From contig CM019693.1 of NCBI GenBank assembly GCA_009760885.1, positions 186,001 through 250,000 on the forward strand: a stretch of DNA of 64,000 nucleotides. Direction: 5' to 3'. Each line of letters begins with the position of its first letter. The stretch's first letter is position 1. The notes below the pieces were generated by a model. The model worked only from the letters and a program-made list of their open reading frames with translations, did no database searches and had not been told where the DNA came from. The position numbers and the translations under genes were made by a program. Positions 62,801 to 64,000 of this stretch are shown here, one piece after another. The stretch is from Achatina immaculata (taxonomy: Eukaryota; Mollusca; Gastropoda; Stylommatophora; Achatinidae).

Positions 62801-64000
62801 ATGGAAATATTTGACATGTAGAAGCCAAACTAATTTCATGCTAGCAAGGAACAAGAAAAGGTCAGTCATAGATGCAAGAGCAGTACCCAGCCTGAGTTCA
62901 AATACAGACTATACAGCAGTAGTAGTGGTCATAAGAGCAAACAGGAGAAGCCATAACACAACTCACAAGAAGGAGACATATGAAACAATAAAACTAAGCA
63001 ACTCAAGGAAGAGAATGTGAAAGAAGAGTATGAGAAGAAAATAAGAGAACTGTTCATAAACTTACCAATAGAAACAAAATTTAAAAAACAGTGAAAAAGT
63101 AATAGGCTTTGTTAAAAATCAGCATTTCACAAGCAGCAAAGGTAACATGTGGTACTATGAAAAAAAGGATGTATAAAAATAAAAATAACAATATGGTGGA
63201 ATGATGAGGCAAAAGAGGCTGTAAAATTTAAAAAAAAAAAAAAAATATATATATATATCTAATGAATGGATGAGAAGTAATCAGGAGCAAGACTACACTG
63301 AATATCAAATTGCAAGAAGATGCTCTAAATGAGTAATAAAATAAGCAAAGGTAAAATGATGGCACAAAGAAGTTACAAAAATATTTTATAAAAGATCAGT
63401 GCAATGAAAAAAATGACCAGAGCGCTTCAACCCAGCAAATTGTGAATGATGTTAATGGTCATCCAGTATGTGAAACAGAGAGGATACTACAGAGACAGAG
63501 CTGGTACTTGACAGGTTACTCAGTATACCATCTGAGGCATGCCAAACCCATCATAACAACACAGCTGGCCTCATAGAGCTGGAACCAGACATACTACACA
63601 CTGAAATCAGACAACCCATCAGAAAGGCCCTATGAACAGTCTCAGGATGTGATGGAATATCCAGTGAGTTAATCAAATGTGCAAGAGGTTGGAATGGCTT
63701 GGCTTCACAGACTCTGTAACTTAGTATGGGAAAAACAAGAAACACCATACCACTGGAGAAATCCTATACATATTCCAATATGGAAGAAAAAAAGGCAGTA
63801 AAAGGAACTGCAATCAATATAGAGGCATCTCCTACAAAACCATACTGGAAAAAATGTTATGCAAAATCCTAGAGAACAGACAGCAACCAGTGATTGAACC
63901 ACAGTTAAATGAAACTAAGATTTAGACAAAAATAGCTGCATGGTTATATGAGGAGGGAGAGAGTGAGATAAGAAAGATGAGACCAGCAGCTCTCTATATC
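62800..64000 (+). mobile_element. L-F LINE, endonuclease end to RT start, runs off the window
   Basis: 62,811-63,020 has VIDARAVPSLSSNTDY… followed by a basic stretch, as at the end of APE endonucleases (D/SDH motif eroded). 63,690-63,990 in several frames reads MAWLHRLCNLVWEKQETP, WRNPIHIPIWKKK, YRGISYKTILEKMLCKILEN and VIEPQLNETK, the N-terminal part of an RT. (A)n(TA)n at 63,228-63,260 interrupts the linker. The catalytic part would lie beyond 64,000. Confidence 0.68.

Overview
This is a eukaryotic, intron-bearing, AT-rich and very repeat-dense window. I read it as invertebrate, most likely a mollusc and possibly a cephalopod. The reasons are many old APE-type LINE lineages, Tc1/mariner transposons, Penelope-like elements, tRNA-derived SINEs, long simple repeats and a secreted chitin-binding (peritrophin-type) gene. 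The organism assignment is inference. There are no operons, CRISPR arrays or rRNA genes. About two thirds is recognisable mobile DNA and almost all of it is decayed. Host coding sequence is sparse and sits on the minus strand. Layout: 1-4,745 is duplicon A, with a decayed exon of a TMEM97-like gene and two LINE insertions. 4,960-16,340 is a patchwork of LINE 3' ends (called here L-A, L-B, L-C, L-D, CR1-like and an RLE-type fragment), SINE, microsatellites, a 22-bp array and an 11-copy 46-bp array. 16,344-24,610 holds a minus-strand chitin-binding protein gene (three exons read). A Tc1-like element lies just downstream, an L-C LINE carrying a nested L-B copy lies in its large first intron, and a mariner lies just upstream of its start exon. 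28,984-33,882 is a near full-length minus-strand L-C LINE interrupted by a GC-rich, GAA-tailed non-autonomous retroelement. 34,980-35,727 may be the last exon of an unidentified gene. 36,702-44,445 is duplicon B, paralogous to A, with two exons of the TMEM97-like (sigma-2 receptor/EXPERA) gene. 44,445-48,540 is a LINE with an RNase H domain, interrupted by a mariner and by a Penelope-like hairpin cassette. 48,938-58,432 carries further L-A copies, a piggyBac-like MITE candidate and an unassigned decayed reading frame. 58,693-60,162 is a comparatively fresh LINE (L-E). 60,300-61,850 is a degenerate CACAGA array, and the window ends inside another LINE (L-F). The most informative structure is the A/B duplication. 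Each copy is the empty (pre-insertion) site for LINE insertions in the other. This fixes insertion ends and target-site duplications by direct reading, shows one LINE with a 5' inversion of the twin-priming type, and shows that the TMEM97-like gene was duplicated and one copy died. Several elements could be delimited to the base by target-site duplications: 1,953-4,140, 6,197-7,285, 20,941-21,791, 29,505-30,954, 36,233-36,701, 43,599-44,329, 46,751-48,020 and 58,693-60,162. The mariners at 24,714-26,007 and 45,229-46,529 are delimited by TIRs and TA.
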